Part shown: piece after piece, positions 32,471 to 41,953 of the stretch
How positions within the stretch are numbered: the stretch's first letter is position 1
Layout of the letters: every line of letters starts with the position of its first letter
Source of the DNA: Actinomycetota bacterium
Lineage (GTDB): Bacteria > Actinomycetota > Actinomycetes > Streptosporangiales > Streptosporangiaceae
Assembly: GCA_019240215.1 (NCBI GenBank)
Contig: JAFAYQ010000073.1
Coordinates: forward strand, 23,952-87,951
DNA: 64,000 nt
Reading direction: 5' to 3'
Program-made: the position numbers and the translations under genes
The notes under the pieces: model-generated
The model's input: only the letters and a program-made list of their open reading frames with translations
The model's database searches: none
What the model was told of the DNA's origin: nothing

Positions 32471-33223
32471 TCAGTGGGCGGTCCAGCCGCCGTCGATGAC
32501 CAGGCTAGTCCCGGTCACGAAGCTGGCTTCGTCGCTGCAGAGGTACGCCACGGCCCCGGCGACTTCGGCGGGCTCGAGGAGCCGCTTGATGACCGACTCC
32601 TCGAGGATCACTTTTTCCAGTACCTCGTCCTCGGGCAGGCCATGCGCCCGCGCTTGATCGGCCAGCTGCCGCTCTACCAGCGGGGTGCGGACGAAGCCGG
32701 GATTGACGCAGTTCGACGTCACCCCGTGGTCGGCTCCCTCCAGCGCGACGACCTTGGACAAGCCCTCGATGCCGTGCTTGGCGGTGACGTAGGCCGCCTT
32801 GTACTTGCTGGCCCGCAGCCCGTGGGCGCTGGAGATGTGGACCACCCGGCCCCACCCTTGGCGGTACATGTGCGGCAGGGCGGCCCGGGTAAGCAGGAAC
32901 GGCGCCTCGACCATCAGCCGCAGGATGAGCGCGAACCGCTCGGGCGGGAACTCCTCGACCGGCGCCACGTGCTGGATCCCGGCGTTGTTGACCAGGATGT
33001 CGGCTTCGAGCCGGAGATCGGCCAGGGCGGCGGTGTCGGCCAGATCGACCACCCACACCTCACCGCCGACCTGGTCGGCGACCGTCCGGGCGGGCTGCTC
33101 GTCCCGGTCGGCCACCACGATCTTGGCCCCGAGGTCAGCCAGGCGCCGCGCGACCGCGGCCCCGATGCCGCTGGCCGCGCCGGTGACGATCGCCCGCCGC
33201 CCGGTGAGCGGCTGAGTCTCCAT
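32471..33223 (-). CDS. 3-hydroxybutyrate dehydrogenase-like SDR
   Basis: A 250-residue SDR beginning METQPLTGRRAIVTG. ATG 33223 is chosen because ggaaagg lies about 8 bases upstream. Cofactor loop TGAASGIG, VNNAGIQHVAPVEEFP, catalytic Ser in HISSAHGL, and YxxxK as YVTAK. NPGFVRTPLVERQ and the end VTGTSLVIDGGWTAH closely follow the D-3-hydroxybutyrate dehydrogenase family. It would interconvert 3-hydroxybutyrate and acetoacetate, or act on a related beta-hydroxy acid. Last gene of a nine-gene leftward operon; starts 3 bases from the preceding stop. Confidence 0.85.
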   Translation of the reverse strand: METQPLTGRRAIVTGAASGIGAAVARRLADLGAKIVVADRDEQPARTVADQVGGEVWVVDLADTAALADLRLEADILVNNAGIQHVAPVEEFPPERFALILRLMVEAPFLLTRAALPHMYRQGWGRVVHISSAHGLRASKYKAAYVTAKHGIEGLSKVVALEGADHGVTSNCVNPGFVRTPLVERQLADQARAHGLPEDEVLEKVILEESVIKRLLEPAEVAGAVAYLCSDEASFVTGTSLVIDGGWTAH

Positions 33224-33225
33224 AG

Positions 33226-34338
33226 TCAGACCTTTCCGCGAGGGCGGGGCCACGCCCCGCGCAGATACTGGACAGGGTACGGAATCTCGTCCCGGGTCAG
33301 CCCGAGCTGGTGGGCGGCTCGTTGCGGCCAGGCCGGATCCCGGAGCCCGGCCCGGCCGAGCAGGACCGCGTCGGCCGACCCGGCCGCCAGCACCTCTTCG
33401 GCTTGCTCGGGCTCGCTGATCAAGCCCACTGCGCCCGTTGGCAGGCCGGATGCGAGCCGGATCTGCCGCGCGAACGGGACCTGGTAGCCAGGTCCAACGG
33501 GGATGCGGTCAACGGGCGCCACCACCCCGCCGGAGGAGACGTCGACGAGGTCGACACCGCGCGGGCGAAGCTGCCCGGCCAGCGTGGCCGTGTCTTCGAC
33601 GGTCCAGCCGCCGTCGACCCACTCGCTGGCCGAGAACCGCACGAACAACGGCTTGGCGGCCGGCCAGCTGGCCCGGACGCTGTCCACGATCTCGGCCAGG
33701 AACCGGGTCCGATTCTCGAACGACCCGCCGTAGGAGTCGCCCCGGCGGTTGGACAGCGGCGACAGAAACTGGTGAATGAGATAGCCGTGGGCGGCGTGCA
33801 GCTCGACCACGTCGAACCCGGCTTCGTCGGCTCGCCCGGCGGCCGCGCCGAAAGCGATGACCGTCTCCCGGATCTGCGCTTTCGTCATCTCGTGGGGAGC
33901 GACCAGCCCGTCGAGGGCCACGGCGGACGGGGCCAGCGTCGGCCATCCGCCCTCGGCGGCGGACACGCTGCCCGGCCGGCGGAGCGCCAGCTTCCAGGTC
34001 GAGGCCTTCCGGCCCGCGTGGGCCAGCTGGAGGCCGGCCGCGGCCCCCTGCTGGTGCACGAAGTCGACGATGCCGGCCCAGGCCGCGGCCTGGCCTCCGG
34101 TCCAGATGCCGGTGTCCTCGGGGCTGATCCGGCCCTCGGCCTGGACCGCGGTCGCCTCGGTCATCACCAGCCCGAACCCGCCGACGGCGCGGGCGCCGAG
34201 GTGGACCAGATGCCAGCTGGTCGGAATGCCATCCCGGGCGTCCACGCTGTACTGGCACATCGGCGACAGCCACACGCGGTTCCTGATCGTCAGCCCGCGG
34301 AGCCGGAGCGGCTGGAACAGCAACGGCGCATCGTTCAC
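33226..34338 (-). CDS. Old Yellow Enzyme (YqjM/NamA-type NADPH:flavin oxidoreductase)
   Basis: A 370-residue OYE of the YqjM-like class, GTG start overlapping the upstream stop by 4 bases. N-terminal LFQPLRLRGLTIRNRVWLSP and MCQYSVDARDGIPTSWHLVH place it firmly; GLQLAHAGRKAST has the substrate-binding His region, and HAAHGYLIHQFLSPLSNRRGD is the class hallmark. It binds FMN and reduces activated C=C bonds. In salicylyl-CoA and 2-aminobenzoyl-CoA monooxygenases an OYE domain is fused to an FAD monooxygenase; here such a monooxygenase is encoded separately at 44595-46205. Confidence 0.9.
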   Translation of the reverse strand: MNDAPLLFQPLRLRGLTIRNRVWLSPMCQYSVDARDGIPTSWHLVHLGARAVGGFGLVMTEATAVQAEGRISPEDTGIWTGGQAAAWAGIVDFVHQQGAAAGLQLAHAGRKASTWKLALRRPGSVSAAEGGWPTLAPSAVALDGLVAPHEMTKAQIRETVIAFGAAAGRADEAGFDVVELHAAHGYLIHQFLSPLSNRRGDSYGGSFENRTRFLAEIVDSVRASWPAAKPLFVRFSASEWVDGGWTVEDTATLAGQLRPRGVDLVDVSSGGVVAPVDRIPVGPGYQVPFARQIRLASGLPTGAVGLISEPEQAEEVLAAGSADAVLLGRAGLRDPAWPQRAAHQLGLTRDEIPYPVQYLRGAWPRPRGKV

Positions 34339-35360
34339 GCGGACGCCCCCAGATTCTGCAGCGCAGCCGCGGCCAGCGCCTCGACCTGCCCGGACAGCTG
34401 GTCAGCGTCGAGCTGCTCACCGGCGCCAGCCCCGGCCCGGTAGCGGGCCTGGACGCCGAGGGTGATGATGGCCAGCCGCCAGGCGGCGAAGGCCAGGTAA
34501 TACGGCAGATCCGACAGGTCGGCGCCGGTGCCGGCCGCGTACCGCCGGGCCAACTCGCCGCGGTCGAGGAAGCCGCTCAGCTCGCTGCCGCCGGGCAGCA
34601 GCGCGGCCAGCTCGGGAGGGGGACGCCAGTACAGCAGCAGCCAGCCGAGGTCGGTCAGCGGATCCCCCTGGGTCGACAGCTCCCAGTCGAGCACGGCCCG
34701 GACCTGGCCGTCACCGGACAGCACCAGGTTGTCCAGCCGGTAGTCGCCGTGCAGCAGGGCGGACGAGCGTTGCGGCGGCATGTCCCGGGCCAGCAGCTCG
34801 GCCGCCCAGGTCAGAGCGGTCCCGGCCGGGCCATCGGCCCGAATCTGAGCCGACCAGCGGCGCAGCTGGCGGGCGAGGTAGCCGCCGGGCCGCCCGAAGT
34901 CGGCCAGCCCCACCGACTCGGCGGGCACCTGGTGCAGTTCAGCCAGCTGGCTGACCACCGCGCGCGAGGCCGCTGCCCGGGCCACCTCGTTCAGCGACTC
35001 CGCCTCGGCCCGGCCGCGCACGATGGTGCCGTCGACGTACTGCATCACGTAGAACGGCACGCCGAGAATCTCCTGGTCAGCGCAGAACGCGATCGGGTCG
35101 GGCACGCTGATCGCTGAGCCGTCCCGGAGCGCCCGCTGGACCCGGTACTCGCGAGCGACGTCGTGGGCGCCGGGCGCGTCGATGTACGCGGGCGGCCGGC
35201 GGAGCACCAGCGTCCGCCCGGCCGCGTCGCACAGGAGATAGGTGAGGTTGGACCGGCCGCCGCCAACCAGAGTCCAGCCGAACGGAGGCGAGTACCCGGG
35301 GGCATGCCGGGCCAGCCAGCCGTCAACCGCGCTCCTAGGCTGGTTGTCCGGTGCGGTCAC
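34335..35360 (-). CDS. APH-like phosphotransferase (ACAD10/11 N-domain type)
   Basis: A 341-residue kinase-fold protein beginning VTAPDNQPRSAVDG; the GTG at 35360 overlaps the HyuB-type stop by 4 bases. Motifs: GWTLVGGGRSNLTYLL (nucleotide loop), LVLRRPP, catalytic LLHGDYRLDNLVL and metal-binding VLDWELSTQGDPLTDLGW. These match the aminoglycoside-phosphotransferase-like proteins that accompany acyl-CoA dehydrogenases and phosphorylate 4-hydroxy-acyl-CoA intermediates in ACAD10/11. Its position in an acyl-CoA operon supports that role rather than antibiotic resistance. Confidence 0.82.
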   Translation of the reverse strand: MTAPDNQPRSAVDGWLARHAPGYSPPFGWTLVGGGRSNLTYLLCDAAGRTLVLRRPPAYIDAPGAHDVAREYRVQRALRDGSAISVPDPIAFCADQEILGVPFYVMQYVDGTIVRGRAEAESLNEVARAAASRAVVSQLAELHQVPAESVGLADFGRPGGYLARQLRRWSAQIRADGPAGTALTWAAELLARDMPPQRSSALLHGDYRLDNLVLSGDGQVRAVLDWELSTQGDPLTDLGWLLLYWRPPPELAALLPGGSELSGFLDRGELARRYAAGTGADLSDLPYYLAFAAWRLAIITLGVQARYRAGAGAGEQLDADQLSGQVEALAAAALQNLGASA

Positions 35361-37633
35361 GGTTGGATGTGGTCGGCCACCAGCGGGTGATCGGACGGCA
35401 CGACCTGGCTGAGCAAGGCGGTCGCGCATCCGGGGCAGAGGACCTGGCGGAAGACGACCGGCACGTCGACGTAGGTGCTGGGATCGGCCCAGACATGCGG
35501 CCCGGCCGTACCCGGCGAGGCTTCGATCCGGGGCAGCTCGGCCAGGAAGGGTTCCCCCAGCCGGCCCAGCCCGGTCCCGCAGTGCCGGCACAGTACCTGG
35601 CCGGCGCTCACCGCGACGTTCACGTCGAGTGCCTCGCCACCGTCGACGGACCCGGGTACGTCACGGGGGCTGATCCCGGACGCCGCCCGCCGCTGGGCCA
35701 GCAGATCGGCCCGCCGGCCAGTGGTAGCGGCTTCGTCCACCTCGCCGCCGCCGTCGAGCACAACACCGTAGATGCTGGCCGCCGCCTGCGGCGACACCTT
35801 GGCCTCGCGGACGTCGTGAGCCACCTCGGCCGGGTCGCGCCGTACCGGGTCGCCGTAGCCGCCGCCACTCTGCCAGTGCACGAACACCGCATCCTGCAAG
35901 CCGATGCCGGTCTCCACCTCGGACGCCATGACGTCGCGCTGCCCGTGGATGTCATCCAGGTTGCGCGGCACCTGGCCGGCGGCGAGCAGGTCGCGGGCGT
36001 CGGATCCCCGGATCACCAGGTCGAGCTGGGTGTTGCCGGGATAGCCACCGGCCAGCCCGGCGTTCTGGGTGGCCGCCTTGCCGGTACCGGAGAAGACCGC
36101 GCCCATCGGGACCGGGGTGTCGTGCGGAATCAGGCACACCGACCCGCTGACCCCGCCGCGCTGCTGACCGGGGCCGCCGGAATCGATCTCCTCCCGCCGC
36201 CACAGCAGCAGCACCGGCGAGGTGAACTCGGTCATCTCGGCGTCCGGCGCCCGGCCCATCGGGATCACGAACATCCCGCCGGTGTCGACCCCGTCGCGGT
36301 CCACCCCGGCGCCGTAGCCGCCCGCCATCGTGTCCATGACCAGGGATACGAACGGGTACTGGCGCTGGTCGATGCCAGCCAGTGCGACCATGTCGAAGGT
36401 GCCGCCGCAGACCGACTGGACGGCGGCCCGGGACTGCGGCCGGGAGTCGAGCATCTTGGCGAGACACTCGTTGACCAGGTTGCCGACCGCCCAGGCGGGG
36501 CCGACCGGGCCCTTGCCGACCGCGGCCGGGAAGGACGCATTTATCATCGACCCTTCGTCGACGACGATGTCGAAGCAGCGCATCAGGCCGCCCGCCGCCC
36601 AGGGGATGTCCCCGGCCAGCACGGGCAGCAGCGAGGACATGATCCCGGCCCGGACCCCCGAGTAGGGACAGTTGATCATGCCGGTCTGCTCGGCCGTGCC
36701 CCGGAAGTCGAACGTCAGCCGGTCCCCGGTCTTGGTCATGGCCAGCGCGATCTTGTAGACCCCGCGGTCGTCCATGCCCGAGTGCTCCTGGTAGCCGGTG
36801 GCGTGCCAGGTCCCGTCGGGCAGGTCACGCAGCTTGGCCCGGAGCCGTTGCTCGGCGTCGTCCATCATCCGCTTCATCACGGCCTTGACCGTGTCCGGCC
36901 CGTAGGTCTCGAGCAGGCGGCGGAGCCGGGTCTGGCCGGTGACGTTGGCCCCGACCTTGGCCCGCAGGTCGAGGGCGACGAGCCGCGGCATCCGCGAGCG
37001 CCGGGTCCACATGTCCTCGACGTCGCGCTGGAGGACCCCGTCCCGCACCACCTTGATCGGCGGGGTGGGCAGTGACTCCCAGAACACGTCCTGAGCCCGG
37101 GGCGTCCACGAACCGGGCGCGACCCCGCCCACGTCGAGTTCGTGCGCCACCGCCGACGTCCAGCCGAACAGCTGCCCGTCGAAGAACATCGGCGCGAAGA
37201 CGGTGGCATCGTTCTGGTGCAGCCCGCCACCCACCCAGGGGTCGTTGCACAAGAACATGTCGCCCTCGCTGATACCGGGGTTGTCGGCCCGGTGCTGCAG
37301 CGTCCAGTAGACGGCCAGGTCCAGCGACGCCGACAGGAACGTGTTGTACAGCCCGATCTGGACCTCCTGCCCGAGTTCGTCGCAGAGGGCGAAGTCGAAG
37401 TCATTGGCCTCGGTGACGACCACCGAGCCCGACATCCGCTTGAGCGTCTCGCCCATCTCGTCGGTGATCGACCAGAGCCGGTGGCGGACCACTTCGTAGG
37501 TGAGCGGGTCGAGATCGTCGATGGCGGCCTGCCCGACCGTGTGCAGCCGCAGGGTGCCGGGCACGGCCGCCCGCAGCGTCTCGGGGTCGAGCGGGCGGCT
37601 GTCGTAGACCTCGGACCCGGGGATCCAGCTCAT
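35357..37633 (-). CDS. HyuB/acetophenone-carboxylase-like subunit with C-terminal zinc-ribbon extension
   Basis: A 758-residue protein. Residues about 35-570 are a hydantoinase B/oxoprolinase-family domain: LDPLTYEVVRHRLWSITDEM, EGDMFLCNDPWVGGGLHQND and GYGAGVDRDGVDTGG are diagnostic. The last 110 residues carry two Cys pairs, CRHC (in VLCRHCGTGLG) and CPGC (in VLCPGCATALL), a probable zinc-ribbon that resembles the small metal-binding subunit of acetone/acetophenone carboxylases. This extension is not part of ordinary hydantoinases. ATG 37633 overlaps the HyuA-type stop by 4 bases. Together they may carboxylate or hydrolyse a ketone-type intermediate at the expense of ATP. Confidence 0.82.
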   Translation of the reverse strand: MSWIPGSEVYDSRPLDPETLRAAVPGTLRLHTVGQAAIDDLDPLTYEVVRHRLWSITDEMGETLKRMSGSVVVTEANDFDFALCDELGQEVQIGLYNTFLSASLDLAVYWTLQHRADNPGISEGDMFLCNDPWVGGGLHQNDATVFAPMFFDGQLFGWTSAVAHELDVGGVAPGSWTPRAQDVFWESLPTPPIKVVRDGVLQRDVEDMWTRRSRMPRLVALDLRAKVGANVTGQTRLRRLLETYGPDTVKAVMKRMMDDAEQRLRAKLRDLPDGTWHATGYQEHSGMDDRGVYKIALAMTKTGDRLTFDFRGTAEQTGMINCPYSGVRAGIMSSLLPVLAGDIPWAAGGLMRCFDIVVDEGSMINASFPAAVGKGPVGPAWAVGNLVNECLAKMLDSRPQSRAAVQSVCGGTFDMVALAGIDQRQYPFVSLVMDTMAGGYGAGVDRDGVDTGGMFVIPMGRAPDAEMTEFTSPVLLLWRREEIDSGGPGQQRGGVSGSVCLIPHDTPVPMGAVFSGTGKAATQNAGLAGGYPGNTQLDLVIRGSDARDLLAAGQVPRNLDDIHGQRDVMASEVETGIGLQDAVFVHWQSGGGYGDPVRRDPAEVAHDVREAKVSPQAAASIYGVVLDGGGEVDEAATTGRRADLLAQRRAASGISPRDVPGSVDGGEALDVNVAVSAGQVLCRHCGTGLGRLGEPFLAELPRIEASPGTAGPHVWADPSTYVDVPVVFRQVLCPGCATALLSQVVPSDHPLVADHIQP

Positions 37634-39747
37634 GATTGCTCCTCACGGTTGCGGCGCAGGATGAGGTTGCCGAAGTCGTCGATCTCGGCGGTGTCGGCGG
37701 CCGACACGGCGACGGTGGTCGTCGGTACCTCGACGATGGCCGGCCCGATGATGACGTGTCCGGGGGCGAGCCGGGCGTAGTCGTAGATCGTGGTCTTCTC
37801 GAACCCGCGGCGGGGGTCGAGCAGCACCGGGCGGCGGCCGCTGACCGCGTCCCCGACTCCGCGCCCGGCGGCCGGTTCGGCGGCGGGGGTGGTGACCTTG
37901 ACCGGCAGGACCCCGGTGGCGTGGACGCGGTAGGTGATGAACTGGAAGCCGGCGTCGGCGAAGCCGGTCCCGGCCCCGAACGTGCGGGCGTAGCGGCTTT
38001 CGAACTCGGCGACCACCCCTTGCAGGTCGGCGTCGGTCAGCGGCCCGGCCGGAACCGGCGTCGGCAGCTCGGCCAGCTGCATCGAGTACCGGATGTCCAC
38101 TTCCCGGCGCAGCATCACTTGCTCGACCGCCACGCCCTGGGCGCCCAGCGCCGCCTGCGCGGCCGCTTCCAGTTCGGTGAAGGTCTTGGTGACGTGGTCG
38201 GCGGCGACCGGGAAGGTGGCGGGGTCGGAGATCTCCTTGACCACGGTGATGTTGCTGGCGGCCAGGCCGAACGCGGAGAACGCGGCCGCCGACTGGCCCA
38301 GCGGCACGACCGTCTCCTTGACCCCGAGCTGGGCGCCGTAGGCGAAGCAGTGCATGGGACCGGCGCCGCCGAACGCGTACATGACGAACTCACGCGGGTC
38401 CTGCCCGGACTCGACCGCGACCTTGCGGACCAGGTCGGCGGTCTGCTCGTTCTGCACGGCGAAGATGGCGGCCGCCGCGTCCTCGACCGAGAGCCCGAGG
38501 GGCCTGGCTATGCGGGCACCGATCGCGTCGCGGGCCCGCTGGGCGGACAGCTTTTTCTGGCCGCCGAGGAAATTGTCCGGATTGATGATGCCGAGAACGA
38601 GGTCGGCGTCGGTGACGGTGGGCTCGGTGCCGCCCTGGTCGTAACAGGCCGGGCCGGGCACGGCCTGCGCGCTGCGCGGGCCGACATGCAGGTTGCCACC
38701 GGCGTCCAGGTGCGCGATGGCTCCACCGCCGCTGCCGATGACCTGGACCTTCAGCATGGGGGTGTCGATCACGTGCTGGTTGATCACGGCGGTGGTGGCC
38801 TCGACGGGCTCGCCGTCGACGATCAGGCCGACCAGGAAGGTTGTGCCGCCGACGTCGGTGCAGATCACGTTGCGGTGGCCGAGCTGCTCGGCCAGCCGGG
38901 CGGCCCCGGTGACCCCGCCGGTGAGGACCGAGCCGACCGTGGTGATCGCGGTCTTCGGCGCTTCCCGGGCCGCCACCGTGCCGCCGGTGCCCTGCATGAC
39001 CAGCAGGGCACCGGTGAGCCCGTGCTGCCGTAGCCGCTGGTCGAGCGGCTCCAGGTACCGGCCGAGCGAGGGCCCGACCTGGGTGCTCATGATCGTGGTG
39101 GCGTTGCGGGAAAACTCGCGGATACGCGGCGACAGCTCGCTGGACAGAGCGACGTACAGGCCGGGGGCCTGCTCGTGGATGAGCTCGCGCAGCCGCGCCT
39201 CGTGAGCGGGGTTGCGGAAGGACCACAGCAGCGAGACCGCGATCGCCTCCACGTCCTCGGCCAGTAGCTCGGCGATGGCGGCGCGGGCCTGGTCCTCGTC
39301 CAGGGGGACGATGACCGACCCCTTGTAGTCGATGCGTTCGACGATCTCCTTGGCCCGGCTCTTGGGCACCAGCGGCGTGGGCTTGCGGGTCTTGAGGATG
39401 TCCTGGATCTGCTCGGGGCTGTTCCCGGCGTAGCGGCCGACCACGTTCATGATGTAGATGGAGTCGCGGTGACCGACCGTGGTGAGCCAGCCGACCTTGC
39501 CCACATCACCAGTCACCAGCGCGTTGAGGGTCGAGGTGGTCCCGTGCGAGATGTGCGAGGCCTGGGCGAGCAGGTCGGCCAGGCTCAGCCCGGCCCGTCC
39601 GGCCAGCGCCTCCAGTACCTGGATCACCCCAGCGGCGTAGTTCGGTGGCGTGGACGGCATCTTGGCCGACAACATCGTGCCGTCGTCCCCGGCCGCCACG
39701 GCGTCGGTGAAGGTTCCGCCGACGTCGACGCCGATTACGTAGGTCAT
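37630..39747 (-). CDS. HyuA/acetophenone-carboxylase-like ATP-dependent subunit
   Basis: A 705-residue hydantoinase A/oxoprolinase-family protein. The N-terminal ASKHA phosphate loop is IGVDVGGTFTDAV. Further signatures: SHGTTSTLNALVTG, CTDVGGTTFLVGLI (second phosphate loop), QVIGSGGGAIAHLD, PGPACYDQGG and FGGAGPMHCFAYGAQLGV. The family includes 5-oxoprolinase, N-methylhydantoinase and acetone/acetophenone carboxylase subunits; all couple ATP hydrolysis to activation of a carbonyl group. Partner of the HyuB-type gene directly downstream. Given the acyl-CoA context, ketone carboxylation is favoured over hydantoin hydrolysis, but I cannot prove it. Confidence 0.85.
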   Translation of the reverse strand: MTYVIGVDVGGTFTDAVAAGDDGTMLSAKMPSTPPNYAAGVIQVLEALAGRAGLSLADLLAQASHISHGTTSTLNALVTGDVGKVGWLTTVGHRDSIYIMNVVGRYAGNSPEQIQDILKTRKPTPLVPKSRAKEIVERIDYKGSVIVPLDEDQARAAIAELLAEDVEAIAVSLLWSFRNPAHEARLRELIHEQAPGLYVALSSELSPRIREFSRNATTIMSTQVGPSLGRYLEPLDQRLRQHGLTGALLVMQGTGGTVAAREAPKTAITTVGSVLTGGVTGAARLAEQLGHRNVICTDVGGTTFLVGLIVDGEPVEATTAVINQHVIDTPMLKVQVIGSGGGAIAHLDAGGNLHVGPRSAQAVPGPACYDQGGTEPTVTDADLVLGIINPDNFLGGQKKLSAQRARDAIGARIARPLGLSVEDAAAAIFAVQNEQTADLVRKVAVESGQDPREFVMYAFGGAGPMHCFAYGAQLGVKETVVPLGQSAAAFSAFGLAASNITVVKEISDPATFPVAADHVTKTFTELEAAAQAALGAQGVAVEQVMLRREVDIRYSMQLAELPTPVPAGPLTDADLQGVVAEFESRYARTFGAGTGFADAGFQFITYRVHATGVLPVKVTTPAAEPAAGRGVGDAVSGRRPVLLDPRRGFEKTTIYDYARLAPGHVIIGPAIVEVPTTTVAVSAADTAEIDDFGNLILRRNREEQS

Positions 39748-40673
39748 GGCTGGTCCTTTCTGGCCGGTTGCGGCGTGGTGGTCTGGCTCTGGGCGACCCG
39801 CGCGCGGCGTCGCTGCTGGCGTAGTTCGTCATCCGGTTCGGCCGGCGGGAAGGTTGCTTGCAGGCTTTCCGGGATGCCGATGGGGTCCAGGCAGATCCCG
39901 TAGCGCTCGAGCTGGTGGGCATGCGCCAGCTGGTGCAGGGAGAACGCGGCCCGGATCGCGGTCGGCTGGCCCTGGGCGTCGACCGCCTGGTTGACGGCCT
40001 CCTTGGTCAGCCGCAGGCCGATCATCGGCTTGGCCGCGATCTTCTGCGCCATGGCCATGGTGAAGTCCCGCAGCCCGGCCAGCGGGACCACGTGGTTGAC
40101 CATGCCGAACTGCCGGGCTTCCTCGGCGGTCCAGGAGTCGGCGGTGAACAAGAGCTCCTTGGCCTTACGGGGCCCGAGCTCCCAGGGGTGGACGAACCAC
40201 TCGACCCCGCAGATGCCCATGTTCACCACCGGGTCGCAGAACACAGCGTCGTCGGCGGCGATGATAAGGTCGCACACCCAGGCCAGCATCAGCCCGCCGC
40301 CGATGGCCCGGCCCTGCACCGCGGCGATCGTCGGCTTGGGAATGGACCGCCAGCGGCGGCACATTTCCAGGTAGATCTCTTCCTCGCGGGCGATCCAGCC
40401 TTCGGCGCCGGGCTCCCGGAACCCGCCCCAGGTCCCGACCACGTCGACCTCGTCGTGCCAGACCACGTCGCGCAGGTCGTGGCCGGCGGAGAAGTGGGGG
40501 CCGTCGGCGGCCAGCACGATGACCTTCACGTCGTCGTCCTGGGCGGCCTGGTCGAAGGCGGCGTTGAGCTCGTAGGTCATGGCGACGTCCTGCGCGTTGC
40601 GCTTGGCCGCGCGGGCCAGCGTGATCAGGCCGACGCCGGGTGCGGCGATCTCGTAGCGAACTAGGGCGGTCAT
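39744..40673 (-). CDS. Enoyl-CoA hydratase/isomerase family protein
   Basis: A 309-residue crotonase-fold protein. The oxyanion-hole segments are FSAGHDLRDV (first) and QGRAIGGGLMLAWVCDLIIA (second). Residues at the usual catalytic Glu positions lie in DPVVNMGICGVEWF, where only a downstream Glu is obvious, so the reaction may not be simple hydration. The C-terminal 35 residues are Gln/Arg/Thr rich and unlike the family core. ATG 40673 overlaps the acyl-CoA dehydrogenase stop by 4 bases. Confidence 0.86.
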   Translation of the reverse strand: MTALVRYEIAAPGVGLITLARAAKRNAQDVAMTYELNAAFDQAAQDDDVKVIVLAADGPHFSAGHDLRDVVWHDEVDVVGTWGGFREPGAEGWIAREEEIYLEMCRRWRSIPKPTIAAVQGRAIGGGLMLAWVCDLIIAADDAVFCDPVVNMGICGVEWFVHPWELGPRKAKELLFTADSWTAEEARQFGMVNHVVPLAGLRDFTMAMAQKIAAKPMIGLRLTKEAVNQAVDAQGQPTAIRAAFSLHQLAHAHQLERYGICLDPIGIPESLQATFPPAEPDDELRQQRRRARVAQSQTTTPQPARKDQP

Positions 40674-41953
40674 GTCCGTCCTTCCAGCCAGTCGGCGAAC
40701 AGGCTCTCGGCCGCCCGGCGGCGCGAGGGCAGGTGCTCGGTCGGTACGCCGCCGGGCGGCGGAGCGTAACCCCGCAGGATCAGCCGGGCCGCGCTCTGCC
40801 GGTGGACCTCGTCCGGACCGTCGTAGATCCGGGCCGCGCGGGCCCGCCGGTACATCGCCTCCAGCGGAAGGTCGCTGGAGTAGCCGAGCGAGCCGTGGGC
40901 CTGGATCGCGCGGTCGATCACGTCGTGCAGGACGGTCGCGCCGTAGAACTTGATCAGGGCGATCTCGGCCCGGGCGCCGCGGCTGCCGGCCTGATCGATC
41001 CGCCAGGCGGCCTGCAAAGTGAGCAGCCGCGCGGCGGCGATCTCGGCTGCCGAATCGGCGATCCAGTTCTGGACGGTCTGCTTGTCGGCCAGGGTCGAGC
41101 CGTGCGAATACCGGTAGGTCGCGCGTTCGCAGAGCATGTCGAGCGCCCGCTGGGCCTGCCCGATCCAGCGCATGCAGTGATGGACCCGGGCGGGCCCGAG
41201 CCGCTCCTGCATCATCGCGAAACCACGGCCGGGTTCGCCGAGCACGGCGCCGTCGGGCAGCCGGACGTTGGTGAAGACGACCTCACAGTGGTTCTCGATC
41301 TGGGCCGGCCGGGGCTCGGGATCCTCCATGGACGGAATGTCGCGCCGCACGTCGACGCCGGGCTGGTCGCGGTCGACGATCACCACGGTGGCGCGGTCGC
41401 GCGGGGCCGCGGCCGGATCCGACACCGCCATCACCAGCATGAAGTCGGCCAGCGAGGCGTTGGTGGCGAACCACTTGTGCCCGTTGAGGACCCAGCCGCC
41501 ATCGCACCGGTCCAGCCGGGTGGTGAGCAGGGTCGGGTCCGCGCCGGCCTCCGGCTCGGTCATGGCCACGGCCGAGCGCACCGCGCCGTCCAGCAACGGC
41601 TGGAAGTAGCGCTCGCGCTGGGCCGGGGTCGCGTGCAGGGCCAGCAGTTCGAGGTTGCCCGAATCCGGCGGAGCCGTGCCGAACAGCAGCGGCCCGACCC
41701 GGCTGCGGCCCACGATCTCGTTCATCAGCGCCAGGTGCAGCTGGCCGCGGCCGCTACCGCCGTGCTCGGGGCCCAGATGAGCGGCCCACAAGCCACGCGC
41801 CCTGACCTCCTTGATGAGCGGCGCGGCCACCCGGTCGAACTCCGCCACCGGCAGGTTCAGCGCCTCCAGCGGGATCGCCTTTCCCTCAATGAATTGCCGG
41901 ATCCAGGCCAGGTCGGCTTCGGTCTCCGGGTCGGTCTCGAAACTCCAGCTCAC
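40670..41953 (-). CDS. Acyl-CoA dehydrogenase
   Basis: A 427-residue FAD enzyme beginning VSWSFETDPETEADLAWI, GTG start overlapping the upstream stop by 4 bases. N-terminal helices include RGLWAAHLGPEHGGSGRGQL; the middle domain has AMTEPEAGADPTLLTTRLDR and LNGHKWFATNASLAD; the C-terminal domain has QAHGSLGYSSDLPLEAMYRR and IYDGPDEVHRQSAARLIL. Length and the ACAD10/11-like sequence style match the long-helix group found beside APH-like kinases such as the one at 34335-35360. Confidence 0.9.
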   Translation of the reverse strand: MSWSFETDPETEADLAWIRQFIEGKAIPLEALNLPVAEFDRVAAPLIKEVRARGLWAAHLGPEHGGSGRGQLHLALMNEIVGRSRVGPLLFGTAPPDSGNLELLALHATPAQRERYFQPLLDGAVRSAVAMTEPEAGADPTLLTTRLDRCDGGWVLNGHKWFATNASLADFMLVMAVSDPAAAPRDRATVVIVDRDQPGVDVRRDIPSMEDPEPRPAQIENHCEVVFTNVRLPDGAVLGEPGRGFAMMQERLGPARVHHCMRWIGQAQRALDMLCERATYRYSHGSTLADKQTVQNWIADSAAEIAAARLLTLQAAWRIDQAGSRGARAEIALIKFYGATVLHDVIDRAIQAHGSLGYSSDLPLEAMYRRARAARIYDGPDEVHRQSAARLILRGYAPPPGGVPTEHLPSRRRAAESLFADWLEGRT